A DNA stretch of 39,075 nt. Source: Ignavibacteria bacterium. Its GTDB lineage: Bacteria; Bacteroidota; Ignavibacteria; Kapaibacteriales; UBA2268. Each line of letters begins with the position of its first letter. Position 1 is the first letter of the stretch. A model generated the notes under the pieces. It was not told where the DNA came from and did not search any database. It saw only the letters and a list, made by a program, of their open reading frames with translations. The stretch lies in assembly GCA_012518115.1 (NCBI GenBank), contig JAAYTD010000034.1:1-39075 (forward strand), given 5' to 3'. The position numbers and the translations under genes were made by a program. This document shows, one piece after another, positions 9,545 through 17,610 of the stretch.

Positions 9545-9584
9545 AACCGCAAAGAACACAAAGATTTACGCAAAGGACGCAAAG
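9545..9584. repeat. cgcaaag-type dispersed repeat, copy 1
   Basis: It starts AACCGCAAAGAACACAAAGA and continues with further cgcaaag units. The same unit occurs as an inverted pair at 33785-33840, 24 kb away, next to unrelated genes, so it is a dispersed intergenic family and not part of a gene. Confidence 0.7.
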
Positions 9585-9628
9585 AAGACGACAGAAATAA
9601 GTTTTATTTTCCGCTCTTCGCTGAAAGC

Positions 9629-9674
9629 AAATTCCCCTTTGGCACGAAGGGGTGGCAGGCGAAGCCTGACGGGG
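9629..9674. repeat. GC-rich intergenic hairpin repeat, copy 2
   Basis: It has the same CCCCTTTGGCACGAAGGGG hairpin as copy 1. The second hairpin is intact here: GGCAGGC, GAA loop, GCCTGAC, then GGGG. Confidence 0.8.
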
Positions 9675-9687
9675 TAGTTAATAAAAA

Positions 9688-9724
9688 AAACTGCTTACTG
9701 AAGAAATCAATAAGCAGTTTTTTT
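9688..9724. terminator. Two-way terminator between the GT2/TPR and LRR genes
   Basis: A 10-bp inverted repeat, AAACTGCTTA (9688-9697) and TAAGCAGTTT (9711-9720), is preceded by a run of A and followed by T. It can therefore stop transcripts from either side, chiefly the LRR gene ending at 9759. Confidence 0.85.
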
Positions 9725-9758
9725 ATGTCAAGTAAAAATCAAGTAATTTGTTTTTATA

Positions 9759-12209
9759 CTAATTTTTTATAACTTTTCCTATCTTTTCTCTTGTTTTTAC
9801 TATGTACACTCCTGCCGGCAGATTTGAAATATCTATTTCTGTTTTTTCTGCATTAAGTGTTTGCTTATATAAAACTTCACCTGCTAAACTTAATATTTTT
9901 ATTTCATCGCCAAAGGTATTGCTTCCAATAAAAAATTTACCTGTAGTAGGATTAGGATAAATATCGAACCATTCTATTTCGCAAATACTTCCATTCTTTT
10001 CTTTAAGTATAGCATTGCAATAGTTGTACGGAGTAAATATTCTTTTTTGTTGTCTAGTTAAATACAGAATAAAACCTTCAGCCTGATTACAACAGTATAA
10101 CTCCCATAAATTTAACAGCGGTCTAATATCTAAGCTTTTAAGCATGTTATCGTTACAATATAAAGTATCTAATCTTATATTTTTACTTACATCTAATTCA
10201 GTTATGTCATTATAAGAACACTTGAAGTAAGTTAGTCTTGTATTATTACTTATATCTAAGTTACTTAGGTAATTGGTGGAACAATCAAAAGATTTTAGTG
10301 CAACGTTTTTACTTACATCTAAATTGCTTAGGTAATTGTCAGAACAATTTAGTGTTATTAAATTTATATTATTACTTAAATCTATGTCGCTTAATTGATC
10401 CCAATAACAATACAATTCTTCTAATTTTATATTCTTGCTTAAATCCAAGTTACCTAGTGGATTATAAGTACAAATTAAAGATATTAATTCAATGTTTTTA
10501 CTTACATCTAAGCTAGTGAGATCATTATACCAACAATGTAATTTTTCTAAGTTAATGTTATTACTTACATCTAAGTTACCTAGTGGATTATAAGCGGTCT
10601 TTAAATATGTTAGTTCTATATTATTACTTATATTTAAATTAGTTAGGTGATTGGTGGAACAATCTAGTTCTTTTAGTTTGACGTTTCCACTCAAATCTAA
10701 GTTGCTTAGGTAATTATCAGAACAATTTACTACGATTAAGTTTACATTATTACTTAAATCTAAGTTACTTAATTCATTCCAATAACAATATAGTTCTTCT
10801 AATTTTATGTTCTTGCTTATATCTAACTTACCTAATGGATTATAAGTACAAATTAAAGATATTAGTTCTGTGTTTTTACTTACATCTAAGCTATATATCT
10901 GATTAACCCAACAATGTAATTTTTCTAAGTTAATGTTATTACTTACATCTAAGCTAGTGAGACCATTACGACAACAATTTAATATCTTCAAATTTGGCAT
11001 ATATCTAATTAACTCATCTATGCTAATAAGACCAGATTCCCTGCAATCTAAAACCTCTATTTTTGCTAATGCTTCTAAATTTGTTTTAGTGCCAGTTATT
11101 CCACCGTCTGCATTTATAACGACTCCGGGCAAGGTGTACGCTGCAGAAAACTTTATCCATTTTTTTAAGCTTGGTTCTGTTATTAATGAAATTAGAGGAT
11201 GTTCTAATATAGCATCACAATAATTTTCTTCAGTAAATTTGTCTTTTTGTTCATTGGTTAAAGACAGAATAAAGCCTTCTGCTTGATTACAACAGTTTAG
11301 TTGCACTAAATTTAGTATCGAGGTAATATCTAAGCTATCAAGCATGTTATCGTTACAATATAAAAAAATTAAATTTATATTACTTGTAACATCTAAGCTA
11401 GTTAGTTGATTATAAGAACAATTAAACTCTTTTAGTCCTATGTTTTTGCTTACATCTAAATTACTTAATAGGTTTTCGGAACAATCTAGCATACCTAATT
11501 CTATATTCTTAACTACATCTAAGTTAGTTAGTTTGTTTTTAGAGCAATATAAGTCTGTCAAATTTATATTACTTGTAACATCTAAGTTAATCAATAGATT
11601 ATCAGAACAATTTAATACTCTTAAGTTTATGTTTTTGCTTACATCTAAATTACTTAATAAATTTTCAGAATAATCTAATACTTTTAATTTTATATTACTT
11701 GTAAGATCTAAGTTGCTTAATTGATTTGTAGAACAAATTAAGTCTATTAAGTTTATATTTTGACTTAAATCTAAGTTAGTTATATGATTTCCAGCACATT
11801 CTAAATTTGTTAGTTCTATGTTTTTGCTTACATCTAAATTACTTAATTGATTATTAGAACAATGCAATTCTTCTAAGTTTATGTTTTTACTTATATCTAA
11901 TTCAATCAAAGAATTACGGTTACATATTAACGTCTTCAAGTTTGGCATATGTTGAATTAATTCATCTATGCTAACAATCTTGAATTTACTACAATTTAGA
12001 TGCTCTATTTTTGCTAACGCTTCTAAGTTTGTTGTAGTATTATCTATTCCGCCATCTTCATTTATAACAACTCCAGATAATTTATCTGTATTAGCTTTTA
12101 TCCATTCTTTTAATTGTGGATTTGTTATTAATTCATCAGAAAATGCAGAATACGAAATTAAAATAAATAATGCCAAAGGCATCAAGAAACAATTTTTTAG
12201 GGTTTTCAT
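9759..12209 (-). CDS. Exported leucine-rich-repeat protein with T9SS sorting domain
   Basis: An 816-residue secreted protein. A signal peptide covers about residues 1-24. Then come many 21-residue leucine-rich repeats of the form LxxLxCSxNxLxxLDVSxNI, and a C-terminal type A T9SS sorting domain (WFDIYPNPTTGKF at about 725, ending GVYIVKTREKIGKVIKN), so it is probably exported and anchored at the cell surface. The LRR part consists of two homologous units: about 27-335 and 337-720. Each opens with LKxWIKxx and GVVIN(E/A)DGGI, continues with TNLEALAKIE and IDELI, and closes with CCNQAEGFIL and NYC(D/N)AIL. Surface LRR proteins often bind hosts or matrix; this is inference. Confidence 0.9.
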   Translation of the reverse strand: MKTLKNCFLMPLALFILISYSAFSDELITNPQLKEWIKANTDKLSGVVINEDGGIDNTTTNLEALAKIEHLNCSKFKIVSIDELIQHMPNLKTLICNRNSLIELDISKNINLEELHCSNNQLSNLDVSKNIELTNLECAGNHITNLDLSQNINLIDLICSTNQLSNLDLTSNIKLKVLDYSENLLSNLDVSKNINLRVLNCSDNLLINLDVTSNINLTDLYCSKNKLTNLDVVKNIELGMLDCSENLLSNLDVSKNIGLKEFNCSYNQLTSLDVTSNINLIFLYCNDNMLDSLDITSILNLVQLNCCNQAEGFILSLTNEQKDKFTEENYCDAILEHPLISLITEPSLKKWIKFSAAYTLPGVVINADGGITGTKTNLEALAKIEVLDCRESGLISIDELIRYMPNLKILNCCRNGLTSLDVSNNINLEKLHCWVNQIYSLDVSKNTELISLICTYNPLGKLDISKNIKLEELYCYWNELSNLDLSNNVNLIVVNCSDNYLSNLDLSGNVKLKELDCSTNHLTNLNISNNIELTYLKTAYNPLGNLDVSNNINLEKLHCWYNDLTSLDVSKNIELISLICTYNPLGNLDLSKNIKLEELYCYWDQLSDIDLSNNINLITLNCSDNYLSNLDVSKNVALKSFDCSTNYLSNLDISNNTRLTYFKCSYNDITELDVSKNIRLDTLYCNDNMLKSLDIRPLLNLWELYCCNQAEGFILYLTRQQKRIFTPYNYCNAILKEKNGSICEIEWFDIYPNPTTGKFFIGSNTFGDEIKILSLAGEVLYKQTLNAEKTEIDISNLPAGVYIVKTREKIGKVIKN

Positions 12210-12378
12210 TGAAATTTCTCCATATTATTAAATAAAATTATATGCTCAATACATATAAGACACAAATCTTGCGATTTTGTTACTTTTTTTTTAGAAAATT
12301 ATCTTTTAAAATACAAAAATAACATGAATTAAACAACAAAGTCAAATTTATTTTTATTGTTTTATTTATGAAATAAAA

Positions 12379-12416
12379 AAAATACTGCCGAAACTTTTTG
12401 CTTAGACAGTATTTTT
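12379..12416 (-). terminator. Terminator downstream of tRNA-Glu
   Basis: AAAATACTG (12379-12387) and CAGTATTTT (12407-12415) form the stem. Read on the minus strand, the hairpin is followed by a run of T (complement of 12373-12380), as expected for the tRNA transcript. Confidence 0.75.
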
Positions 12417-12430
12417 ATTGTGAAAAGCTG

Positions 12431-12502
12431 TACCCCCAAGGGGATTCGAACCCCTGCTGCCAGCGTGAGAGGCTGGTGACCTAACCACTAGTCTATGAGG
12501 GC
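12431..12502 (-). tRNA. tRNA-Glu (anticodon CTC)
   Basis: A complete cloverleaf can be folded: acceptor GCCCTCA with TGGGGGT (one G-U at the tip, one inside), a D-arm with GTGGTTAGG, anticodon stem CCAGC/GCTGG with loop CTCTCAC (anticodon CTC), a T-arm with GGTTCGAATCC, and discriminator A. The 3' CCA is not encoded. It reads GAG, the minor Glu codon in this AT-rich genome; a TTC-anticodon gene is expected elsewhere. It stands alone, followed by its own terminator. Confidence 0.95.
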
Positions 12503-12605
12503 AAGTGATTATTTTATAAAAAGTCAAAATAAAGTGTGATTACAAAAATAATAATATTTTCTGTATCGAACAAATTTTTGATAAAAAAATATAGTGAACT
12601 ATTTT

Positions 12606-13871
12606 TTAGATTGTTTCAAAAATCCATTTCGCACATTGAATTTTTGTTGCTACAGGAAAATCATATACTTTTTCATCATTTTTTTTCAAAATAGAAATTG
12701 TATTATTATCTCCTTCAAATCCACTATCTTTTTTATTCGCTGAATTAACAACAATCATATCGCAATTTTTTTTATTCAATTTTTCTTTAGCATTTTCTAT
12801 CTCATTTTCTGTTTCGAGAGCAAATCCAATAAGGAATTGATTTTCCTTTCTTTCGCCAAGTGTTTTCAATATATCTTTAGTCTTTTTTAATTTAATACAA
12901 TAATTATCGCCAACATCTTGTTTCTTAATTTTTCCGCTTACTTGAATTTCAGGAGTAAAATCTGCCACCGCTGCTGCCATAATCGCAATATCACATTCAG
13001 CGAAATTATTTGTACAAGCTACAAACATTTCTTCGGCAGATTTAACGGAAATAAATTTATCCACGTTAGGTCTTTTCAAAGAAGTAGCGCCTGATATCAA
13101 TGTAACTAAAGCTCCATTTCGCGAAGCAACTTCTGCTAAAGCATAGCCCATTTTTCCAGTAGAATAATTAGAAATAAATCGTACTGCATCAATCTTTTCT
13201 ATTGTACTTCCTGCACTTATCATAATTCTTTTGCCCGAAATATTTCCTAAAATAGTATCGTTTAGCAAGCTATCTGCACTATCATCATTAAAAATACTCT
13301 TTGACGAACCTGATAAAACTTCATTTGTTGCACTTAAAATTGTATTAAATTCGGGCAATCGTCCCGGTCCCACAAGTCCACTAGCTAGTTCCCCTTCATC
13401 AGGCAAAATAATTTTAGCGCCATACTCAATTAGTGTATTTATGTTTTTTTGCGTTGCAGGATTCATATACATCGTATAATCCATAGCGGGCGATATTACA
13501 AGCGGAATAGAATTTGGTAACGCAATAGCTACACAAGAAAGTGCGTTATCACAGTTTCCATTTGCAATTTTTGATAAACTTGTTGCCGAACAAGGAGCAA
13601 TTAAATATACATCGCACCAATGAGCTAGCTCTATATGCCACGCTCCGACAGATTGATTTCTGCTATCAAAAATATCAGAAATTAATATATTTTGTGTTAG
13701 ATTTTCAAGAACTGAAAATGAAACAAATTTTTCCGCTGAAGGAGTTGCAACTACACGAACATTAGCTCCCGCTTTTATCAATTCCCTAACAAGTTGTGGA
13801 GCTTTATAAGTTGCTATTGAACCTGTAATTCCAAGTAGAACTTTTTTATTTTTTAAGTGTGAAAAATCCAT
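12606..13871 (-). CDS. coaBC: Bifunctional phosphopantothenoylcysteine decarboxylase/synthetase (CoaBC)
   Basis: A 421-residue bifunctional enzyme that makes 4'-phosphopantetheine for coenzyme A: it ligates cysteine to phosphopantothenate, then decarboxylates. The N-terminal flavoprotein domain (about 1-190) shows LLGITGSIATYKAPQLVR, the active-site His in GAWHIELAHW, and PAMDYTMYMNPATQ (the Bacteroidota form of the PxMNxxMW motif, with Asp for Asn). The C-terminal CoaB domain (about 205-421) shows KRIMISAGSTIEKIDAVRFI, SNYSTGKMGYALAE and the KLKKTKDIL segment. A DUF4292 lipoprotein gene lies just upstream on the same strand. The Leu-Ala-Ser at 13381 uses the CTAGCTAGT motif. Confidence 0.96.
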   Translation of the reverse strand: MDFSHLKNKKVLLGITGSIATYKAPQLVRELIKAGANVRVVATPSAEKFVSFSVLENLTQNILISDIFDSRNQSVGAWHIELAHWCDVYLIAPCSATSLSKIANGNCDNALSCVAIALPNSIPLVISPAMDYTMYMNPATQKNINTLIEYGAKIILPDEGELASGLVGPGRLPEFNTILSATNEVLSGSSKSIFNDDSADSLLNDTILGNISGKRIMISAGSTIEKIDAVRFISNYSTGKMGYALAEVASRNGALVTLISGATSLKRPNVDKFISVKSAEEMFVACTNNFAECDIAIMAAAVADFTPEIQVSGKIKKQDVGDNYCIKLKKTKDILKTLGERKENQFLIGFALETENEIENAKEKLNKKNCDMIVVNSANKKDSGFEGDNNTISILKKNDEKVYDFPVATKIQCAKWIFETI

Positions 13872-13942
13872 TTTACGCTAGTTGATATTTATTGAAAAAT
13901 ATAAAAATACAAAATAATTCTTACTTTTTTATAAAAGATATT

Positions 13943-14749
13943 TTAATCAAACTCAAATAATCTAAAAGACTTAGGTTTGTCAAATGACATAGGCGAAGTA
14001 ACTTTCTGTAAAATCTTTACTTCTTGATATTCTATCTCAACTTTTCCATTAAGCATAGGAAAAGTTATAACTATTTTTTTAGGAAAATTATAATCGTTTA
14101 AAGGCGAATAATTTGAATATACGATATTCATAACTGTTTCATTATTCTCATTCTTACGCTGAATTTGAGATATTGTATTTTGCTCTTTGGAAACAAGTAA
14201 AAACTCTGCCCCAATATCAGAAATTAAACTAACAAATAATTGTTCAGACTCAACTTCCGTTTTAAACGAATAGCTGTCATAGCTTTCAGATAATGAAGCA
14301 CGTAAAAAACGAACTAAATCATTAAAAGAAAGAGGAATATTTATAATTTTTTTCAGATTTTCAGCAGTCGGTTTCCCTGTATATGTTATACTTTCAAGAT
14401 TGCTATTTATTATATATCTATCTTGATTAGCAAAAAGTTTACCGACATTAATATTGAAAGGACCAGTCATATTAATAAGAATTGAATCTGTTTTTGCAAT
14501 TTCAATTTTTGCGGAAACCATATTGCTTAGCTGAGGAAAATCAATTTTTATTTTTGCATTTAAAAGTAAATTTTCATTGTCAGTATTATTTAACTTTAGA
14601 TTATGCAAGGAAATAGCTTGTTGTTGCTCTATTTTTTCCTTTTCCTTACTAAATGAATCTGTTTGCTGTTGTGTTGTAGAACAGCTTGTAACTAGTATTA
14701 ATAACAATAAGATAGTCGTATTATAAAATTGTGTTTTTTTCATAATCAA
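13943..14749 (-). CDS. DUF4292 lipoprotein
   Basis: A 268-residue lipoprotein: a Lys-rich start, a hydrophobic stretch and a lipobox ending in Cys about residue 23 (LLLILVTSC). The body has the DUF4292 look common in Bacteroidota: an N-terminal strand region with KIKIDFPQLSNMVSAKIEIAK, then MTGPFNINVGKLFANQDRYI, and a C-terminal part ending in PMSFDKPKSFRLFEF. The fold recalls LolA/LolB-type lipoprotein carriers, so an outer-membrane assembly role is possible but unproven. It is upstream of coaBC, with a 71-base gap. It is divergent from gatB. Confidence 0.75.
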   Translation of the reverse strand: MIMKKTQFYNTTILLLLILVTSCSTTQQQTDSFSKEKEKIEQQQAISLHNLKLNNTDNENLLLNAKIKIDFPQLSNMVSAKIEIAKTDSILINMTGPFNINVGKLFANQDRYIINSNLESITYTGKPTAENLKKIINIPLSFNDLVRFLRASLSESYDSYSFKTEVESEQLFVSLISDIGAEFLLVSKEQNTISQIQRKNENNETVMNIVYSNYSPLNDYNFPKKIVITFPMLNGKVEIEYQEVKILQKVTSPMSFDKPKSFRLFEFD

Positions 14750-14901
14750 AAAAATATATTCTAAACTCTAATAAAAAAGTTCAGAGAAATAGTTAATAAA
14801 ATATGGCAAAATACAAAATAGAAATCATAAAAACAAAATTATATATTTTAAATTGAAAAATATTTTTCTATATCTTATCAATCTAAGTTTTTGTAAAAAT
14901 A

Positions 14902-14911
14902 ACTAGCTAGT
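14902..14911. repeat. ACTAGCTAGT palindrome, the one intergenic copy
   Basis: A perfect 10-base palindrome in the DUF4292-gatB gap. The CTAGCTAG core recurs at 3352, 4548, 8328, 13381, 15867, 25109 and 37931, all inside genes. Confidence 0.8.
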
Positions 14912-14961
14912 ATAATAACATAAAATTTCTACATCATACCAATTTTTATCATTTTTTTTTT

Positions 14962-14969
14962 TATATTTG
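14962..14969 (+). promoter_or_regulatory. Candidate -7 box of the gatB operon
   Basis: TATATTTG is an exact match to TAnnTTTG, 37 bases before the gatB ATG, in a T-rich upstream context. No clear -33 TTTG is present. A weak purine-rich ribosome site (GGAAAGGAAAA) lies just before the ATG. Confidence 0.5.
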
Positions 14970-15005
14970 CAGTTTATATTTAAATTCACGGAAAGGAAAA
15001 TCACA

Positions 15006-16457
15006 ATGAATAAATACGAAGCAATAATCGGTTTAGAAGTACACGCACAATTACTAACGAAAAGCAAAGCATTTTGTTCTTGCTCAACTGTATTTGGTGC
15101 TTCGCCAAACACAAATACTTGCCCTGTTTGTCTTGGACATCCGGGAACTTTACCTCTTCTAAACAAAGGATTAGTTGAAGATATTGTGAAAGTTGGTATT
15201 GCTACAAATTGTAAAATCCGTCCGATTTCTTCTTTTGCACGTAAAAATTATTTCTACGCTGATCTTGTTAAAGGTTATCAAATTACGCAACATAACGATC
15301 CTATTTGTTATAATGGCTTTGTAAACATAGAACTTGACGAAAACGAAAGAAAAAAAATAGGTGTTACAAGAATTCATATGGAAGAAGATACGGGAAAAGG
15401 TATTCATGATTTAGATATTGATTCTCTTATGGATTATAATCGTAGTGGCGTTCCTTTGATAGAAATTGTAAGCGAACCAGATATGAGAAATGCTAATGAA
15501 GCTTATAAGTATTTAACTGAATTACGCAGAATTTTAGTTTATCTTGGCGTTTGTACTGGAAATATGGAAGAAGGAGCTCTTCGTTGCGATGCTAATGTTT
15601 CTGTACGTTTGAAAGGTGCTACAAAATTTGGAACAAAAACAGAAGTTAAAAATATGAATAGCTTCCGTAATGTTGAAAAATCTATTGAATTTGAAATTGC
15701 TCGTCAAATTGAAGTATTGGAAAACGGCGGAGAAATACTGCAAGAAACGCGTATGTGGGACGGACAAAAACAAGAAACACGAACAATGCGAACTAAAGAA
15801 ACAGCTATTGACTACCGCTATTTTACAGAACCTGATTTAATAAAAGTTTCTGTAGATGAAGCAATGCTAGCTAGTTTAACTTCACAATTGCCTGAGCTTC
15901 CGTTAAATAGAAAAGATAGATTTATTAAAGAGTACGAGCTCCCTGCTTATGACGCTGGAGTTTTAGTAGAAGATAAAAGTATTGCCGACTACTACGAAGA
16001 AACTTGTAAGCACTTATCATCTAAAAATCCTAAGACTTACAAGCTAGTTAGCAATTGGATAATGACCGAAGTTATGCGAATTGTTGCAGAAAAAAATGTA
16101 AGCATTACAGAAATTGATTTAGCACCAAATTTAGTTGCTGAACTTGTTGAACTTTTTGCAGACGATGTTATATCAAGCAGAATTGCAAAAGATATATTTC
16201 CTGAAATTCTTGAAACAGGAATTTCGCCTAAGAAACTTGTTGAAGAACGTAACTTAGCTCAAGTTTCCGATACTGCATCTATTGAAAAAATTGTAAAAAA
16301 ATTGATTGATGAAAATCCTGAAGCTGTTGAGAAGTTTAAAAGTGGAAACAATAGAACGCTTGGTTTCTTTGTTGGAAATACAATGAAGCTTATGGACGGA
16401 AAAGCAAATCCTAAAATCGTTACGGAAATAGTAAATAAATATCTTGCAAACTCTTGA
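15006..16457 (+). CDS. gatB: Asp-tRNA(Asn)/Glu-tRNA(Gln) amidotransferase subunit B
   Basis: A 483-residue GatB, which activates mischarged Glu-tRNA(Gln) or Asp-tRNA(Asn) by phosphorylation in the GatCAB complex. Diagnostic features are YEAIIGLEVHAQLLTKSK at the N-terminus, the zinc-type Cys cluster CSCS...CPVCLGHPGTLP, DYNRSGVPLIEIVSEPD, GALRCDANVSVR, and a C-terminal YqeY-like tRNA-binding domain (GFFVGNTMKLMDGKANP). I use ATG at 15006, because the -7 box and the leader occupy the region that an upstream TTG start (14967) would include. It leads a plus-strand cluster with the pseudouridine synthase, VWA and FKBP genes. gatA and gatC are not in the window. Confidence 0.97.
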   Translation: MNKYEAIIGLEVHAQLLTKSKAFCSCSTVFGASPNTNTCPVCLGHPGTLPLLNKGLVEDIVKVGIATNCKIRPISSFARKNYFYADLVKGYQITQHNDPICYNGFVNIELDENERKKIGVTRIHMEEDTGKGIHDLDIDSLMDYNRSGVPLIEIVSEPDMRNANEAYKYLTELRRILVYLGVCTGNMEEGALRCDANVSVRLKGATKFGTKTEVKNMNSFRNVEKSIEFEIARQIEVLENGGEILQETRMWDGQKQETRTMRTKETAIDYRYFTEPDLIKVSVDEAMLASLTSQLPELPLNRKDRFIKEYELPAYDAGVLVEDKSIADYYEETCKHLSSKNPKTYKLVSNWIMTEVMRIVAEKNVSITEIDLAPNLVAELVELFADDVISSRIAKDIFPEILETGISPKKLVEERNLAQVSDTASIEKIVKKLIDENPEAVEKFKSGNNRTLGFFVGNTMKLMDGKANPKIVTEIVNKYLANS

Positions 16458-16477
16458 TAGCTATACTATTTTTATAA

Positions 16478-17593
16478 ATGGAAAAAACAGATCATATTGA
16501 ACGGATAGAAAAAGTATATGAATTTACTGTCTCAAAAGGACAAAAACCTGAAAGGTTAGATCGCTTTTTAACACGTTCCGTGCAAAATGCAACACGAACA
16601 AAAGTCCAAAAAGCCATAGAAGAAGGACGTGTACTTGTCAATGGAAGTAAGAAAAAAGTAAGTTATAAAATTGCTTATAACGATTTTATTCGTTGCGTTG
16701 TGATGAAGTTGCCACCCATTGAATTGTTGCCTGAAAACATTCCTTTAAATATAACTTTTGAAGATGATTTTTTAATGGTTATCAATAAACCTGCGGGAAT
16801 GTGCGTACATCCGGGAATTGGCAACCGTGATGGAACATTAGTTAATGCTTTGCTTTACTATTTAGGTGTTGATGAACCTATAACTGTTGATATAGACGAT
16901 GAAGAAGAAGATAGTTTAGAAGAAAATGATGATGACGATGAAAGAGATGAGCTCTCGGAAGATGACGAAAGATTATATGATGAAAATTTATTTTTAACAT
17001 CTTCAGGAGTTAGACCATGTTTAGTTCATAGAATTGATAAAGATACAACGGGCTTACTTGTTGTTGCAAAAAATGCGGAAATACACAGAAAATTATCCGA
17101 ACAATTTATAAATAAAACGACTGAACGCGAATATAATGCTATTGTTTGGGGAAAACCTAAAAATGATTTTGGAAGAATTGAAAACAATATAGGACGCTCT
17201 CCTCGCGACAGAAAATCTTTTGCTGTTGTTGAACGTGGCGGAAAAATAGCTATCACTGAATATAAAGTTTTAGAAAGATTTCTATATACTTCCCTACTGC
17301 AATTTAGATTAAAAACAGGTAGAACGCACCAAATCAGAGTACATTCTGCTGATATAGGTCATAAACTTTTTGGTGATGAACGTTATGGCGGTGCAAAAGT
17401 TTTATTAGGTGGCGAAAATCCTCAATGGAAAAGCAAAATGCATAAGATTTTACAGGAATATCCTCGTCAAATGTTGCACGCAAAAACATTAGGATTTGTT
17501 CACCCTGTAACAAACGAAAAAATGTCTTTTAATTCTGAATTGCCTGACGATATGCAATATATTATAGAAGTTATGAGAGAATTTTCTACTTAA
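16478..17593 (+). CDS. RluD-family 23S rRNA/tRNA pseudouridine synthase with acidic insert
   Basis: A 371-residue RluA/RluD-type pseudouridine synthase. An S4 RNA-binding domain (about residues 15-75; RLDRFLTRSVQNATR) precedes the catalytic domain with VINKPAGMCVHPG and HRIDKDTTGLLVVAKN; the catalytic Asp is residue 187. GRTHQIRVH is also present. Between these motifs (about 137-172) is an Asp/Glu-rich low-complexity insert, where RluD homologues usually have a short loop. It starts 20 bases after gatB and is probably co-transcribed. The likely substrate is 23S rRNA helix 69 by analogy with RluD, but RluA-type tRNA/rRNA targets cannot be excluded. Confidence 0.92.
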   Translation: MEKTDHIERIEKVYEFTVSKGQKPERLDRFLTRSVQNATRTKVQKAIEEGRVLVNGSKKKVSYKIAYNDFIRCVVMKLPPIELLPENIPLNITFEDDFLMVINKPAGMCVHPGIGNRDGTLVNALLYYLGVDEPITVDIDDEEEDSLEENDDDDERDELSEDDERLYDENLFLTSSGVRPCLVHRIDKDTTGLLVVAKNAEIHRKLSEQFINKTTEREYNAIVWGKPKNDFGRIENNIGRSPRDRKSFAVVERGGKIAITEYKVLERFLYTSLLQFRLKTGRTHQIRVHSADIGHKLFGDERYGGAKVLLGGENPQWKSKMHKILQEYPRQMLHAKTLGFVHPVTNEKMSFNSELPDDMQYIIEVMREFST

Positions 17594-17610
17594 TCCTTTT
17601 TCAAAATGCT

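Larger units (their letters stand above)
9423..9758. other. Gene-free stretch with dispersed repeats and a terminator
   Basis: This 336-base stretch between two genes that converge here holds two copies of a GC-rich hairpin repeat (9449-9493, 9629-9674), one copy of a Gly-Cys-Ala-Ala-Ala-Gly-like DNA repeat built on cgcaaag units (9545-9584), and a two-way terminator (9688-9724). I see no convincing coding sequence in it. Confidence 0.8.

Noticed and set aside
9759-12209. Regularly spaced repeats resembling a CRISPR array
   Set aside because: The 63-base period is the DNA of 21-residue leucine-rich repeats in one open frame; units differ throughout and there are no unique spacers.
12314-12350. 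TAnnTTTG matches upstream of the LRR gene
   Set aside because: Several overlapping matches occur in very AT-rich DNA about 100 bases from the start, with poor -33 spacing; chance matches are likely.
14967-15005. Longer GatB from a TTG start
   Set aside because: The extra 13 residues are not GatB-like and overlap the TATATTTG promoter candidate; the ATG at 15006 has a purine-rich site before it.
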